Shown: positions 1 to 13,000, numbered from the stretch's first letter. The stretch: DNA of 64,000 nt from Ligustrum vulgare (GCA_963555705.1 OY743183.1:44381466-44445465); one strand, 5' to 3'. The notes: generated by a model not told the origin, from the letters alone. Translations and numbers: made by a program.

Positions 1-1730
1 TTTGAGTAAATTAGATGCTATGTTATTTTACTTATTTATATTAATTTCCATTCATTGTAAAATAACAGTTTAGTTTTGAGAATATTAAATTTGAGTTGAG
101 AGAGTTTTCTCCAATTAAAAGGTTGAGGAGTCTCTTTGGTGTTCTTCGAGAACAAATCCAACTTATCAAATATTGTGAAAATATTTGTGGTATTGAACTT
201 ATTAAATATTCGCGAGAATATTTGTGGCGTTTCCAATTAGAATCTTATCAAAGAAATTGACAAGTCCTTGTGGTGTTTCGAAAATCTTGGATCTCGATTT
301 CGCATCGTCAATCTTCGCATTGTAAATCTTGGGTCAAGGTCCTATCGTCAATTTTATTTTTCCAGTATTTTAATTATTGTGCTCTTGTGTTTGATTGGCT
401 GAATCTGGATCTTTCCTACGTTTTATTTTCGTTATTCCGCGTGTTTGTCGAAATTCCCCGATTGGGGTCCCATCACATTAAAAGTAGCAATATATCGACA
501 TCATGAAGAATTAAGAATTTAACCACTTGCACGTAATGTATCTTACCTCAAAAAAATGAAATAATTTCTATAAGGAAAATAAACTGCACTAACTCCAATA
601 TTTCTCTTAGTTTGGCCGAGAACAAATATTTGTGTGTGATTCGTTTACAACTTTCATCAGAATTTATAGATACAATATTGTACCTAATTTAGTATTAATA
701 AAACTATAATGAAAGAGGCGTGTCCACAGGACATTGGGTAAAGATGAAATTTGAATAATAAGAAATTGTTTGCAAATAAGATTCTCACACATCAACCGTA
801 AGAGAGAGTCGTTGCGGGTATAATTAGTATGGTTTGATTAAATATAATTCAATATTTATCTATTTAATAAAGTTCTAATCATAGTTAAAATAAGATGTTA
901 AAAACTATAAATGTGGTCATGTGGACACGTGTATAGCTTGGATAGAAATCAAAATAACTCAATTAACATCTTCTAATTACAATATCTCGAGCATAACCTA
1001 TCAAAATTGATTTCCTCTTGCGTCAAGACTCCTAATTAATCACGATCTATAAAATGAGTATAATATTAATATAATAATTATCATCATATCAATAATTAAA
1101 TATTTGACCAAAAATAAATTTATCTTCAAAATATAAAAACTTTAATCATTCGATTTTTCTAAATTATAAAAAAGATATCAAGGATATAAAAATCATTAAA
1201 TAATTCTATACTTGAAAATTTTTGGGGCGTTACAGTGCACCTATTTTATAAGATTGGATGTCTGATCTCTCACTCACACTTATTTAATACATCTTTCCGG
1301 TGCAATATTTACAAATTAAGACAATAACTGTTGTATTGATATGTACTGAACTAATTTCAGGAAGGATATGTGGTTTGATATGTACGTGACTTTTGTGGAG
1401 GTGCATTAGTGAATTGTGGTTTAACATTGAAATATGAGATTAAAGTTCATTAGAAATCATTTTTAACTTCGAAGTATATCTAGGTGTAAATGAGTTAACC
1501 AATTTTATGTTATGACAAAGGTGTCTATATGTCATCATTAGCATTTAAAATTTTAGTTTGGATGATCCAGGCATTTCAGTATAAGTAATACATAGAATAA
1601 CAAAAGATGAAGATCCTACTTTTCTGGTTGCTCGTGGGGATATACAGAATATTATAACCGTCTTTAGTGTCTTTAGAACCCGAATATATTCAATTTGAAT
1701 ATTTTACCGCATAGATGGTTTTGTTTGAAA
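1..1730. other. AT-rich intergenic DNA, no gene seen
   Basis: I find no coding region, RNA gene or complete transposon here. Short open frames lack codon bias or recognisable motifs. The stretch ending near 1234 (TTTGGGGCGTTACA) matches the terminal bases of the long LTR family annotated at 3923 and 53345, so a decayed LTR end of that family may lie just left of 1234; its other boundary was not found. Confidence 0.5.
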
Positions 1731-1799
1731 AATTTTGATTCAACACTCATTTGTTTGTTACACAAATTTTTACGTTTGCTCAAAGTTGAATTTATTAAC

Positions 1800-1960
1800 A
1801 AAAGAACCAAACAAAGAACCAAAAAATAATCGAAACCGAATCGGAACCGAAATCATTCGGTTCTTAAATTTTGAGAACCAAAATAGGAATCAAACCGAAA
1901 TTTTTCGTTCGGTTCCGATTCCTTCAATAACCGAACTGAAAACTAAAACACCCAGCCCTA
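1800..1960. mobile_element. One end of a hAT-like element (GAACCGAA-rich)
   Basis: The segment is packed with short subterminal repeats of the type AACCGAA and TTCGGTTC in both orientations, which is typical of hAT subterminal regions. Read on the minus strand it ends TAGGGCTGGGTGTTTT, resembling the TAGGGATG-type termini of the hAT MITEs elsewhere in this window. The partner end and an 8-bp TSD were not found, so this is a fragment or a decayed copy. Confidence 0.4.
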
Positions 1961-2240
1961 GCAAATTCTGCAGTGGCAATCTCCCAGGCTTGGCTGCCTT
2001 CGCCTCCTGTGAAACTCGCCGCTAGTCACTCTCGAAGGTGGCGATCTCTCCATCATCGTTGGCGAAGAAGAAATTGTGAGAGAGAGAGGAGGAGGAGGAG
2101 GAGCAGTTGAGAGATGGTAGAGAGATAAGAGTAGGTTCTACGTTCCGATTTGGAAGAAATAGTTTTGGAATTAAATTAATTAATTGCTAATTACCACACC
2201 TGAGAATTAGAAGAAATCTGAGTTTTGACCATTTAATTCT

Positions 2241-2245
<5 letters not shown>

Positions 2246-2286
<41 letters not shown>
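2246..2286. repeat. (AT)n microsatellite
   Basis: Pure AT dinucleotide run of about 40 bases, directly visible. Confidence 0.95.
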
Positions 2287-2289
<3 letters not shown>

Positions 2290-2694
2290 AACTAGTGGGC
2301 TTGGACATACTCTAGTAGCCCAAGCCCAGTTTTGTCAATGATTGCACTTACTCTTATCTATCAATCTATATTGTGTAATATTATCTCTAAGTGTTATACT
2401 TGTTTTATTAATTGAGTTTACTTCTTTATAACACTCTACATTGATAGTTAAATTATTTTACATCTCTAACAAAACTAAATGTTCATACTTATATTTATTT
2501 ATTTGTTTTCAAGTATGAGATTATTTATTGAAAAAGTTTTATAAATTAATTAACCCTCATCTTGGCTAGTTACTTTTAGGCTAGCAGTTCTCACAAAGTC
2601 ATTATCCTCTCCTAAATTTCTCACACTCCGTTCCAAGACTGGGTCACTGGAGTCTCTGATGGAACCTCCATCTTGTGGCGACATGTTAAGGAAA

Positions 2695-3606
2695 CTAGTA
2701 TTTTCATCCATGCAATGCACGGGAATATAGTTGAGATAATGATTTTGATCAAAATTTATGAAAATATATTAACTATACAATCATGTCAAATAAAAACAGA
2801 GTGCAATAACATTTTAATACAAAATATTATCTAATTCAAAACTTAAAAAAAAAATTAATCAAAATAGGAAATGCAACATTTACAAAACTAATAAAAAATA
2901 AGAAATTATGATTATTATAAGATTTTTTTTAATTGTTTGTCTCTTTAAAAAAAATAGTTTTATTTACTATTTATTTGTCTGTTAAACTTTCTTTTTTTAA
3001 ATAAGTTATTTTTATCTTTTTTTTGATATATTAAATTATTTTGAAATAAGATTTAATAAATAAAATTAACAACCATAAATCTATATTTGCTTTGAATTGG
3101 TAAAGAATATTATTGTTATATTTTTTGTTTATTTAATTTTACTCCAAATGATTAAATATCATTTTATTTGTAAAATAATTTTTTTTAAGAAAAATTTCTG
3201 ATATTTGAAATAATTATTTATTTTTTAATTAAAATTGATTCGACTTCGGTTCAACCCGATTCAATCTTCTGACTCTTGATCTGTTGCCTGTTCAGGTTGA
3301 ACCATTTCAGGTTTTCTGAACACAGAGTATTATATAACTTAAATAATATAATTTAAAATGAATTAAAAAATATAAATTAAAACTTTGACATTTGATCTTT
3401 TGAACGATTTTACAAACAATGTTTTTACCGTTTACTCTCACTTGTTATATTGTATTAAATTTTTTGTTGAGATCTTCGATTTGGCGCCTATATTACATAT
3501 TTTTCGACTTCAAAATAACACAATAATGTGTATGGTTAAAAATGTGATTTGAGAAATTGTGTGGTTTATATTTATAAACCAATTTTGCAAATTTATCGAA
3601 CACATG
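2695..3606 (-). mobile_element. Helitron-type element, 3' end and partial body
   Basis: On the minus strand the sequence ends with a GTGCATTGCAT dyad, then 11 bases, then CTAG (2695-2698) followed by T. This is the arrangement of a Helitron 3' terminus and matches the spacing at 47115 and 48530. The body near 3420-3530 shares blocks with those elements, for example TTGAGATCTTCGATTTGG versus TTGAGATCTTGAATTTGC. The 5' end was not located. A Tourist-like MITE fragment lies at about 3519-3606. There is no Rep/helicase ORF, so it is non-autonomous. Confidence 0.45.
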
Positions 3607-3780
3607 CTTAAATATAATTTTAATATAGATAGCTACCTATAAGATTTTTCAAATGCATTCCAACATGCGAGAGTAGTTACTTCTAACTCTTGTTAATTGT
3701 TATTACATATGACGGAAAATTATAATCAATCAAGTATGGAATTATTCGATTTGAAAGAAAATTTCTGGATTAATCATTTA

Positions 3781-3783
<3 letters not shown>

Positions 3784-3873
<90 letters not shown>
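3784..3873. repeat. (AT)n microsatellite
   Basis: About 90 bases of uninterrupted AT dinucleotides. The Ile/Tyr open frame across it is an artefact of the repeat. Confidence 0.97.
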
Positions 3874-3875
<2 letters not shown>

Positions 3876-3922
3876 CTAACTGAAAAAATTATAAAAAAAT
3901 ACACAATATAAGGAATGTCTTA

Positions 3923-6447
3923 TGTAGCGCCCCGAGTTCTAAATACCCGGTTCACCATGTCATCGTCTGATCTAACTTTTCAAATAATATTTTTGCGGAA
4001 GAAATATCTGAAATTCATTTTTGGCAACATTAAAATAACGGTAATGGTCGATAAAATTAAAAACATTTATGAAACAATTCGAAATAATAAATCGAGCCAT
4101 TAATATTGTAAAGCAATTGACAATGTCATAATTTCTCAAATAACTGAAATTCTCAAAATTATCCAATGTTTGGAAATACGGAAATCATTAAAATAAGGTT
4201 TTCAACCATTTAACATCTATTGCCACAATCATTCATCACTTGCCACCATCTCCGAAATCTGCAAATGTTGTTAAAATAGACATGAGCATTTCATAGAAAT
4301 ACTCAGTAGACTCATCGCAAATTAATTAATCTACAATATAATTGAACACATAAATGCATGCTCTTTAGAAAACAGGGTGTTGGTAGTCTCTTCTTGTGCA
4401 TTAAAGCACAGGGCTTCTTTTGGAAAATCATAGGCTCTTTAAAATCATCGGGTGTGGGTAGTCTCGTCTCTTGCACTTAAGACACGTATGTTATGCATAA
4501 CATCATCATTTCTTGTAGCGGATTGGGCTCCCTCAAGGGGCCTTTTCTCAATCTTGCCCGCATACTCATATCATCATTATTCCTGACGAGGGAATACATG
4601 CTCATTTTCATAAAAATGACTTTTCACAAGTCACATAACATTCACATGCAATCATAATTTAAATCAATTAATAGGGGTGAATCTACCTTAAACTTGATGA
4701 GTGCAAAGTTGAGCGAGAAACAACTTCAATTCTTTAATTCTCCGTACGCTTCGTCTAGCCAATTAGAAGATTAAGTCGAATTAGTCTTTTGAAATTTATA
4801 GTTTAAAAATGATTACTTAAAATTGAGGGATTGAAATTGCTGATTTTGAAAGTTCGGGAACTAAAACGAATACTTTGAAAGTTGAGGGACTAAAATGAGT
4901 AATTTGAAAGTTAAGGGACGAAAATAAATATTTTGAAAGTTGAGGGACTAAAATGAATAATTTGAAAGTTAAGGGACTAAAATAAATATTTTGAAAGTTG
5001 AGGGACTAAAATGAATACTTTTCAAAAGTTGGGTCGAAGCTCGAGATGAATATTAAATTGTAGGGCTTGAAATAAGTGATTTTGAAAATGAAAGGCTTAT
5101 TAAAATCATTTGGAACTTAATGGGCTGAAATGATAGGTTTTAAAATCTATAGGGATTGATTTAAATAACTTTGGAACTTGGGGACCAAAGTGCAAATTCT
5201 GAAATCAATAATATAAACCAAAACCTATACTCTCTCTCTCTCTCTCTCATTACCGTCAGAACGCAGAGGCGCGAGGGAGGAGGAAGAAATCCGGTCTTCC
5301 AGCCGGCAGTTCGCCGGCGCAGGATGCGGCCGACGGCGAGGGTTCCGCTAGGCTAGGTTTTGGGATTGATTGGGTGCGATTCGAGGTGAAACCGGGGCTG
5401 CAGGTCGGGACTTCCGGTGGAAAATCCGGCCATAAATGGTCGACGGTAGAGGTAGGTAACTGGGGTTCATTTATTACTGGGTTTTTGGTTTGATTTTGGG
5501 GCTGGTAGATGGGGGTTCAAGGTTGGGCAGTGGAGGTGGTTGGCTGAGTTTGTGTCGGCGATGGGCGGTCAAGGTGATGATGATGGTGATGGTGATTCGG
5601 TTTGTTGGTGGGTTCGTTTGTGTATTGTGGTTGTGCAGTGGGTGGTGAGGATCATGATGGTGATGGTGTAAATGGGTGGTGGCTGGCCGTGGTGGTTGTA
5701 GCTTTTTGATGGCGGTTTGTGTATTGGTTTGGGCGTGGTGATGGTGATGGTGAAGAAGAAGAAAGTGTCGGTGGTGATGGCTGCTACAGGTGGTTTGGGT
5801 GGTGGAGTTGCAGGTGGTTTGGGTGGTGGAGCTGCAGGTGGCTTGGGTTGCTGGTGGTTGGCCGAGACTGTGGAGGTGTTGTGGTGGTGTGGATGGTGGC
5901 GGCCGGTTGTAAATGGAGGTCAAACAGAGAATGTGCCATGATTCTGCAATGGGGTCTGAAATGGTTGAAATGGAGGTGCTGGAAATGGTGGGTTGGTTTG
6001 CTGAATGGAGAGGCTGGGTTGGTTTGAGTGGTGAGGTTGAGAGTTGGGTTTGGAGGAGTGGGTGATTTAGGGCGAGGGTATGGTATGGTATGTGATTGAT
6101 ATGATTGATGGAGGTTGGTAGGTGTGAAAATCAAGACAAGCATTGCACGTAGTTCGAGGGAAATTCGCACGCGAATTCAACTGGTCGGGAGAATGAAACT
6201 GATAAAATGAGATTGACGTAATTTGAGATTTAAGATGATTTTGAAAATAATAATTAAAATAAATAATTAAAATAATAAAATTTTGGAAACTCGAAATTTA
6301 ATTAAAATCGAATTGACTTTACATTTCTCGACTTGCCTAGACGAACGCGTCGTGAAGTTAACTTAGAAATGGGCGAGATTGCAGCGACACGGTTTTCGAA
6401 GTTTTAAAATAATTATTTAATCGCTTGGAAAATTCTTGGTTGCTACA
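3923..6447 (+). mobile_element. Solo LTR, 2.5 kb, gypsy-type
   Basis: Begins TGTAGCGCCCCGAG and ends GGTTGCTACA, so it has TG...CA termini, and it is flanked by a perfect 5-bp duplication TCTTA (3918-3922 and 6448-6452). There is no internal domain, primer-binding site or coding region, which is the structure left when two LTRs recombine. A related unit lies in opposite orientation at 53345-56033. LTRs of 2-3 kb starting TGTnACnCCCC are known from Tekay/Del-type chromoviruses; that lineage call is inference. Inside are a tandem array (4845-5015), a CT run near 5230-5250 and a GT/GGT-rich stretch (5480-5920) that produces spurious ORFs on both strands. Confidence 0.8.
4845..5015. repeat. Tandem repeat inside the solo LTR
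   Basis: About five degenerate units of 37-38 bases, each containing GAAAGTTGAGGGACTAAAA or a one- or two-base variant. Single related units continue to about 5170, and similar reverse-oriented phrases occur in the second solo LTR near 55060-55260. Confidence 0.7.
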
Positions 6448-6452
6448 TCTTA

Positions 6453-7914
6453 AGTTCTTTAAATTAAAACATTTTTCGTTCTTTAAACTAAAACATTTTC
6501 GGGTTATTTAAATGTTTTTCAACACATTTTATAATATAATTTTATATCCTTAGAAATAATTTAATATTACTTTACTAAATTAGTTACACTATGATAAAGC
6601 AGAATATTTTTGAATAATCTTTTTTATATAATAAATTTAACAAAATTTCTTAATTACGGATCTTGAATACTTTTTTATAACAATAGAGAGTTTTCTATTT
6701 ATTTTTTAAATTATACTTATGATGCTTTTGATGTAATTTTTTCACATGTCCCACAAAAAAAAAAAAAAAAAGTTAGGATACATAATAAGATTAATAGTTA
6801 TATTAAAATAAATCATCCTATTAACTAAAAATAAATTTGTTAAAAAAAAAAATTAAATTGTCCTTTTTTGGAATTTGAACGAAGCATACTATGTTTGACA
6901 AAATATTTTTAAACAACATGCTTTAACATTACTTTTTAATCACACATTTTTTCTCTCTATTTTTCAATCACGAATTTTTACCTCAAAAACATCACATTCT
7001 TTGTTTTTAAACAAAAAATCTTAACTACCAATATTTTTTATATAATTTAATATTACTCAAAACTGTTTTTTTTTTTTTTTTTTGGAACAAATGCTTGTGG
7101 TACTCAAAAGTGTAATTCAAATTTGCAATCATTACACTTTCAAAAATGCAATCATTTTTATTTATGTTTTAATTCTTGTGTTTTGAACAAAAACTTTCCA
7201 AATTTAGTAAGTACATTTTGACGGAAAAGTGTGTGTGTTATTTTTAGTAAAAAACTTTATTTTTATATATAGATAGATATCAAAGTAGATATCGGTTACC
7301 ATACTAGAACAACAATCCGGATCATGATTTGGTTGTTACTTATTGATATCAATTGTAATATTACATTGTATCTTTGATAGCAATTATATTATTCTCACTT
7401 ATCCTCTATAATTGTATTACCTATATTAACAACGTCTAGTATATTGGCCAAAAAAAACAAAAAAAAAACAAAACGTCTAGTATAAAATATTATTCGGTAT
7501 GTATCCACAAATTATTACATTCATTCTACAAACACTATATTCTCTACAACAGTGTCATTGTCGTGGAGATGAAATTCTCCATTTACCAATCTTACTCTCA
7601 ATTTTAACACGCTTAAGAGCATCGTCTTTAGCCTCTTTAAATTAATACTGTTAAACAAACCATAAATATCAACCGAAAGTTGCACCGAATTAATGTGAGT
7701 CATTGATTTCGATATTAATGTTCAGGCCAGCCCGAGGCAACCAAAAAATTGGGATCTTTATGCGAATTTTAAATGGGGCCTTGAACGAAAAAATTATTAA
7801 ATAAAATCGTTCGAATAATAAAGTAAACTATCAAGATATGAAATTAAATTTACTCTTTTAACATTTTTGAATGAATTAAGCATTTTTATTAAAAACTTTG
7901 AACTATCTATTAAA
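6453..7914. other. AT-rich spacer with a MITE fragment
   Basis: No gene. About 6880-7030 holds a fragment of the Tourist-like MITE family common in this window (ACTTTTTAATCACACATTTT, then TTTTACCTC). Near 7722-7790 a CAGGCCAGCCCGAGG motif resembles the GGCCGGCC-type end of the element at 29896. A matching reversed end at about 13070 suggests that the foldback element at 7915 landed in an older copy of that family. Confidence 0.4.
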
Positions 7915-8094
7915 AGGAAAAGTACATAACTATACAACTAAAACTTTCGCTTTTTAAACATAACAAACTTAATATTTTTTTTAAAAAAATCAGGTGCTAA
8001 TTAGTTAATTAATTAATACAATATTATAATAATTATAATGAGTTGTCAAACAAAGGCTAATATTAAATAATAAAATCAAAACAATACATAATCC

Positions 8095-9415
8095 ACAACA
8101 ACTTTATCCCAACCCAACCCTGTACTCACCCCACCCACCAAACCCACCCACCCACCCACTCCACCACCCCACCCCATAAAAAAAATTTCCTTGTACTTCT
8201 TCACACTCACCCCCACCCCCACTCCTCCCCAACCCAACTCTGCCCACCCACCCACCCACCCAACCACCCCGTCACCACTCACCCACTACAAGAATGATTT
8301 TAATTCTATTTTTTTCTCATCTCACCCACCCACCCACCCACCCACCCAACCCCAACCCAACCATACCCCACCCACTAGTCCCATCTCATCACACCTACCC
8401 ACCCACCCCACTCCAAAAATAAGTTTTTTTTTGAAATATTTTTTCACCCTTCCCCACCCCACCTCACCAACAATGATTTTTTTCTACTATCTTTCTACAA
8501 CTCGCCCAGATCCTACCCTATCTTACCCCGCCACCTACCCCAACCCCACCCACCTCACCCAAAATTAATTTTTTTCTTCTAATTTTCAACTCTCTCACCA
8601 GCCTCGCCACAGACCCTACCCCAACCCACCTCATCCAAAATGATTTTTTTTACTACTTTTTCACGACTCGCCCAGAACCTTGCCACGCCACCCATCCCCA
8701 ACCCCACCCACCCCCACCTAAAATTAATTTTTTTCTCCTAATTTTCCACACCCCTACCCACCCTCACCGACCCTACCTCGCCACCCACCCACCCTCACCC
8801 CCACCCCACCCCCATCCTACCCCACCCAAATATGATTTTTCTTCTATATTTTCACACACACCCTAACAACCCCACTACACCCCACCCTAGCAACCCCACC
8901 ACAACACACCCCACCCAAAAATGATTTTTCTTCTATTTTTGCACACTTCACCTCAATCGCTCCATCCTATCCCACCACACCCTACCCCCATCCAAAAATG
9001 ATTTTTCTTCTATTTTTTACACCCCACCCAACCACCCCCACCCCCACCCAAAAATGATTTTTCTTCTATTTTTTCACACTTCCCCCAACCGCCCCACCCC
9101 ATCCCACCGCACCCCGCCACCCACCATACCCCATCAAAAAATTATTTTTCTTCTATTTTTTCACACTTCACACTAACCACCTCATCTCAACCCACCATAC
9201 CCCACCCCACCCAAAAAATAATTTTTTTCTTCTACTTTTTCCAACCACTAACTCGACCTTGACCCCACCCTACCCACCACCCACCCACCCCACTCCAAAA
9301 AATTATTTTTTTCTTCTACTTTTCCCCACCCCGACCCTACCTCACCACAAAAAATGATTTCTTCTACTTTTTCTAGCCCCACCCAACCTCTACCCACTAT
9401 CCCTACCCCCAAAAT
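8095..9415. repeat. Left-arm C-rich tandem array
   Basis: About 15 irregular units, each a CCCACCC-type run followed by AAAAATGATTTTTCTTC and then TTTTTCACAC. All cytosines lie on the plus strand, giving extreme strand asymmetry. The Pro/Thr/His-rich open frames across it are repeat artefacts. Confidence 0.85.
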
Positions 9416-9439
9416 CACATTCAGTCAAGTAAGTTGACA

Positions 9440-10325
9440 CGAGATAGCAGTTAAGGCACACAAGGTCACACAGAGTCAAATTACAAATTTAGTTGTAAAA
9501 TCCCACCCCTCCAAAGTCACAGTTGGTCACACAAGGTCAAAGTTCGGTCACACAAAGTCGCAGTTTGGTCAAACGAGGTCATAGTTGGGTCACAGGAGGT
9601 CACTATTAGGTCAAAAGAGGTCATGGTTAGATCACACAAGGTCACAGGTCGATCACATAAAGTCACGCTTCGTTCTTACAAAGTCAAGTTCGGTCACACA
9701 TAGTTATATTTGACACAATTGTAGATCACATCACGTCCTCGTCCAATGGTCACACCAAGTCACAGTTGGTCACAATCTATATAATTGGTCACAATGATCC
9801 ATAATTGATTACATATTATTTATTTATTGGTCATAGTTACCTAATAATTGGTCATAATCATCAATAATTGATCACAATTTATTTATTGATTGATCAAAAC
9901 TTACTTATTTTCTTGATCACATTCGCACTTATCATAAGTCGCACAAACTCACAATTAGTCAATATTTTGATCACATTTACCTATAATTGATCAAAATTAT
10001 CATATAATTGGTACGTATTATTTATTTATTGGTCATAATTTACACGTTTACTCAATCACAACTAGTTAACATTTTTGTTACAATTACCTAATATTTGGTC
10101 ACATTCCGTAATCTTAATTTTATTGGTCACATCCCCCATTTCTCACAAGTCACAATTAGCAAATATTTTAGTCACATTTACCTAATAATTGGTCACATCC
10201 CGTACTTGATCACACAAAGTCACGATTTGAACGTACAAGGTCACAATTCGATCAAAAAAAGTCTCAATTCGGTCATACAAGGTCATAGTTCAATCACACG
10301 ATGTCATAGTTCGGTCACATGTGTT
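9440..10325. repeat. Left-arm GGTCACA array
   Basis: Dozens of copies of GGTCACA or close variants in one orientation. They have short spacers (CACAAGGTCACAGTT-like) in the first part and AATTGGTCACAATT-like spacers in the second. Spacers are not unique and repeats are degenerate, so this is not a CRISPR. Confidence 0.85.
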
Positions 10326-10860
10326 AGCAAACTATGACCTTATGTGATCGAACCGTGCCTTCGTGTGACCAACTGTGACTTTATGTGAACGAATTGTGAC
10401 TTTGTGTGATCGAATTTTGCAACTAAACCAATTATGATCTAACTGTGACCTCGTGTGACCAAACTATGATCTTGTGTGATCAAACTATGACCTTGTGTGA
10501 TCAACTGTGACTTTAGGAATGTGTGGGTAGGTGGGTGAGGTTTTTCAACTAAATTTGTAATGTAACATTGTGTGACCAATTGTGTGACATGTTGTGACTT
10601 TGCATGTAGGGGTGGGGTGGGGTGATCGAATTATTAGGTAAGTGTAACCAAAATGTCAACTAAATGTGACTTTGTGTGACTTATGAAGAGTAGGGAATGT
10701 GACCAATTATTAGGTAATTATGACAAAAAATATTAACTAATCATGAAAAAAACGAGTAAGTTGTGACCAATAAATAAATAATATGTTACCAATTATAAAT
10801 GATTGTGACCAATTATATTAAAAGTTGTGACCATCTATAACTTTTTGTGATCATCGGACG
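10326..10860. repeat. Right-arm TGTGACC array
   Basis: The reverse complement of the 9440-10325 array: TGTGACC, TGTGATC and similar units, switching orientation within a few bases of 10330 (GGTCACATGTGTTAGC). This is the symmetry centre of the foldback element. The right array is shorter than the left. Confidence 0.8.
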
Positions 10861-10869
10861 AGAAAAAGT

Positions 10870-12790
10870 ATAAGAAAAAAATAATTTTTGGGTGGGGTCG
10901 GTTTGTTGGGTGGGTGACGGGGTAGGGACGGGGTGTGGAAAATTAGAAGAAGAAAATCATTTTTGGGTAGGGGTGGGGTTGGTGGGTGACGGGTATAGGG
11001 TTGAGACGGGGTGTGGAAAAGAAAAAAATCATTTTTGGATAGGGTGGGTAGTGGTGGGGTTGTTGGGTGACGTGCGTAGGGTCGGGATGGAGTGTGAAAA
11101 TGTAGGAAAAAAATCATTTTTGGGTGGGGTCAGTTGGTTGGGTGGGTGGCGGGGTAGGGTCTGCACCGAGGTGGGTGGGGTGTGAAAAATTGAAGAAAAA
11201 ATCATTTTTGGGGGGGTGAGTAGGAATGAGATGGGTGGGTATGGTGGGGTGGGTGCAAGGTAGGGTCTTGGTGGGGTGTGAAAAAGTGGAAGAAAAAAAT
11301 CATTTTTGGATGGGGTGGGTCGATTGCTTGGGTGGGTAGCTGGTAGGGGCGGGGTGGGTGTGAAAAATTAGAAGAAAAAAATCATTTTTGGGTGAGGTGA
11401 GTGGCAGGGTAGGGTGGAAAAATATGGAGAGATAAAAAAAACTCATTTTGTGGGGTGGGGTGGGGTGGGCAGGGTGGGGTTGGTGGGGGCATGAAAAATT
11501 AGAAGGAAAAAAATCATTTTTGGGGTGTGGTGGGATCGGTAGGGTGGTGTTGGGCTGGGTGGTGGTAGGTGGAAAAGTAGAAGGAAAAAAATCGTTTTTG
11601 CGGTGAGGTGGGGTAGGGTGGGTGGCGAGGCGGGCAGGGTGTGTCCTGGTTTGTGGCTGGGATAAGATCAATTTGTCACTTTGCGATAAGGTGGGGTAGA
11701 GTCGAGTCGAGTGGGGTTGGGTTGGGTTGGGGTGGGGTGGGGAAGTGTAGGAAAATATCGGGAGAATATAAAAATAAACTTATTTTTGGGGTGGGGTAGG
11801 ATATGGGTGGTGAGGTGGGGTCGGGGGATGTAGCTAGGGTGAGATCAATTTGTCACTTTGCGATGAGGTGGGGTAGTATAGGGTCAAGTGGGGTTAGGTT
11901 GGGTTGGGGTGGGGTGGGTTGAGGAAATGTAGGAAAACATCGAGAGAAAATAAAAATAAACTTATTTTTGGGGTGGGGTAGGATATGGGTGGTGAGGCGG
12001 GGTGGGTGGTGGGGTCGGAGGATGTGGTTAGGGTGAGATCAATTGGTCACTTTAAGATGAGGTGGGGTAGTGTGGGATGGGGAATGATAGGAAAATATCG
12101 AAAGGAAAAAAATAAAAATTATTTTTGGTGCGGGATTGGGTGGGGTGGGGGTGGTGGTCTGTGACTGGGATAAGATCATTTGTCACTTTAGGATGAGGTA
12201 GGGTAGGGTAGGGTCGAGTAGAGTGGGGTTGGGTTGGGGTGGGATGGGGAAGTGTAGGAAAATATCGGGAAAAAATAAAAATAAACTTATTTTTAGGGTG
12301 GGGTAGGATATGGGTGGTGAGATGGTATTGGTGGGCAGGGTGGGTGGGATTTTGGGATGTGGTGAGGGTGAGATCAATTTGTCACTTTGCGGTGGGGTGG
12401 GGTCGAGTAGGGTTGGGTTGGGGTGGAGTGGGATGAGGAAGTGTAAGAAAATATCGAGAGAAAATAAAAATAAACTTATTTTTTGGGTGGGTGAGTGGGT
12501 GGGTGGGTGGGGTCGGGGGATGTGGTTAGGGTGATATCAATTTGTCACTTTGTAATGAGGCGGAGTAAGGTCAAGTGGGGTTGGGGTTGGGGTTGGGATG
12601 GGGGTGAGATAGGGAATGATAGGAAAACATCGAAAGGAAAAAAATAAAAATTATTTTTGGGGTGGGGTGGGTGGTTGGATGGGTGGGTGTGTGGGTGGGT
12701 GGGTGGGGTAGGGTAGGGTAGGGTGGGGTGGTGGGCGGGTGGGTGGGTGGGTGGGTGGGGTGGGGTGGTGGTAAGTTGTGGCGTCAAAAT
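10870..12790. repeat. Right-arm G-rich tandem array
   Basis: Units of GGGTGGGGT-type runs separated by AAAAAAATCATTTTTGGGTG (first part) or AATAAAAATAAACTTATTTT (second part, from about 11690). In the second half a 200-260 bp higher-order unit recurs three or four times, with GATCAATTTGTCACTTTGCG as its landmark (about 11667, 11844, 12370, 12535). Runs of four or more guanines are frequent. Confidence 0.85.
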
Positions 12791-13000
12791 TTGAAATTTT
12801 GATTTAATATTATATTAGTTTTAATATAATGTATAGTAGATAAATGTTTATCTTATATATATCATTATATTTATTTTTAATTATTAAACACCTAACTAAA
12901 TGAATTAACACTTGAATTTAAAAAAAAAAAAATTCCTTCACATGATTTTTGAATTGCATCTTTGAAATACAAGGTTTTATGTAATTTTCCCTAGATTAAA

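Larger units (their letters stand above)
7915..12991. mobile_element. Mutator-like foldback element, 5.1 kb
   Basis: The whole segment is one imperfect palindrome centred near 10330. The left end AGGAAAAGTACATAA and the reversed right end GGGAAAATTACATAA match, and the flanks are an imperfect 9-bp pair, TCTATTAAA (7906-7914) and TAGATTAAA (12992-13000). A 9-bp TSD is the Mutator signature. From outside in, each arm has about 170 bases of AT-rich terminal repeat, an array of C-rich (left) or G-rich (right) units, and an array of GGTCACA-type units. No transposase is present, so it is non-autonomous. A related element with the same terminus and GGTCACA repeats sits at 25347-27100. Confidence 0.75.

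Noticed and set aside
270..506. 78-aa ORF near the left edge
   Set aside because: No motif, codon bias or neighbouring exon signals. Consistent with chance in AT-rich DNA.
2550..2711. 54-codon minus-strand ORF (MDENTSFLNMSPQDGG start) with coding-like composition
   Set aside because: The ATG lies within the Helitron 3' end and the rest in its flank, and I recognise no family. It could be a gene fragment but is not supported enough to annotate.
5474..6170. Long His/Pro-rich and Gly-rich ORFs on both strands
   Set aside because: They lie in GT/GGT-rich low-complexity DNA inside a solo LTR, and the overlapping frames are mirror products of the same repeat.
8095..9415. Pro/Thr/His-rich ORFs in the C-rich array as structural proteins
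   Set aside because: The frames arise from CCCACCC repeats, appear on both strands and arms, and lack any conserved protein feature.
9440..10860. GGTCACA array as a CRISPR
   Set aside because: Repeats are short and degenerate, spacers are not unique, orientation flips at the palindrome centre, and the context is a plant transposon.
12570..12780. GGGTTGGGGTTGGGG and GGGTGGGTGGG runs as telomeric repeats
   Set aside because: They are irregular, differ from the plant TTTAGGG unit, and belong to the foldback element's G-rich arm.
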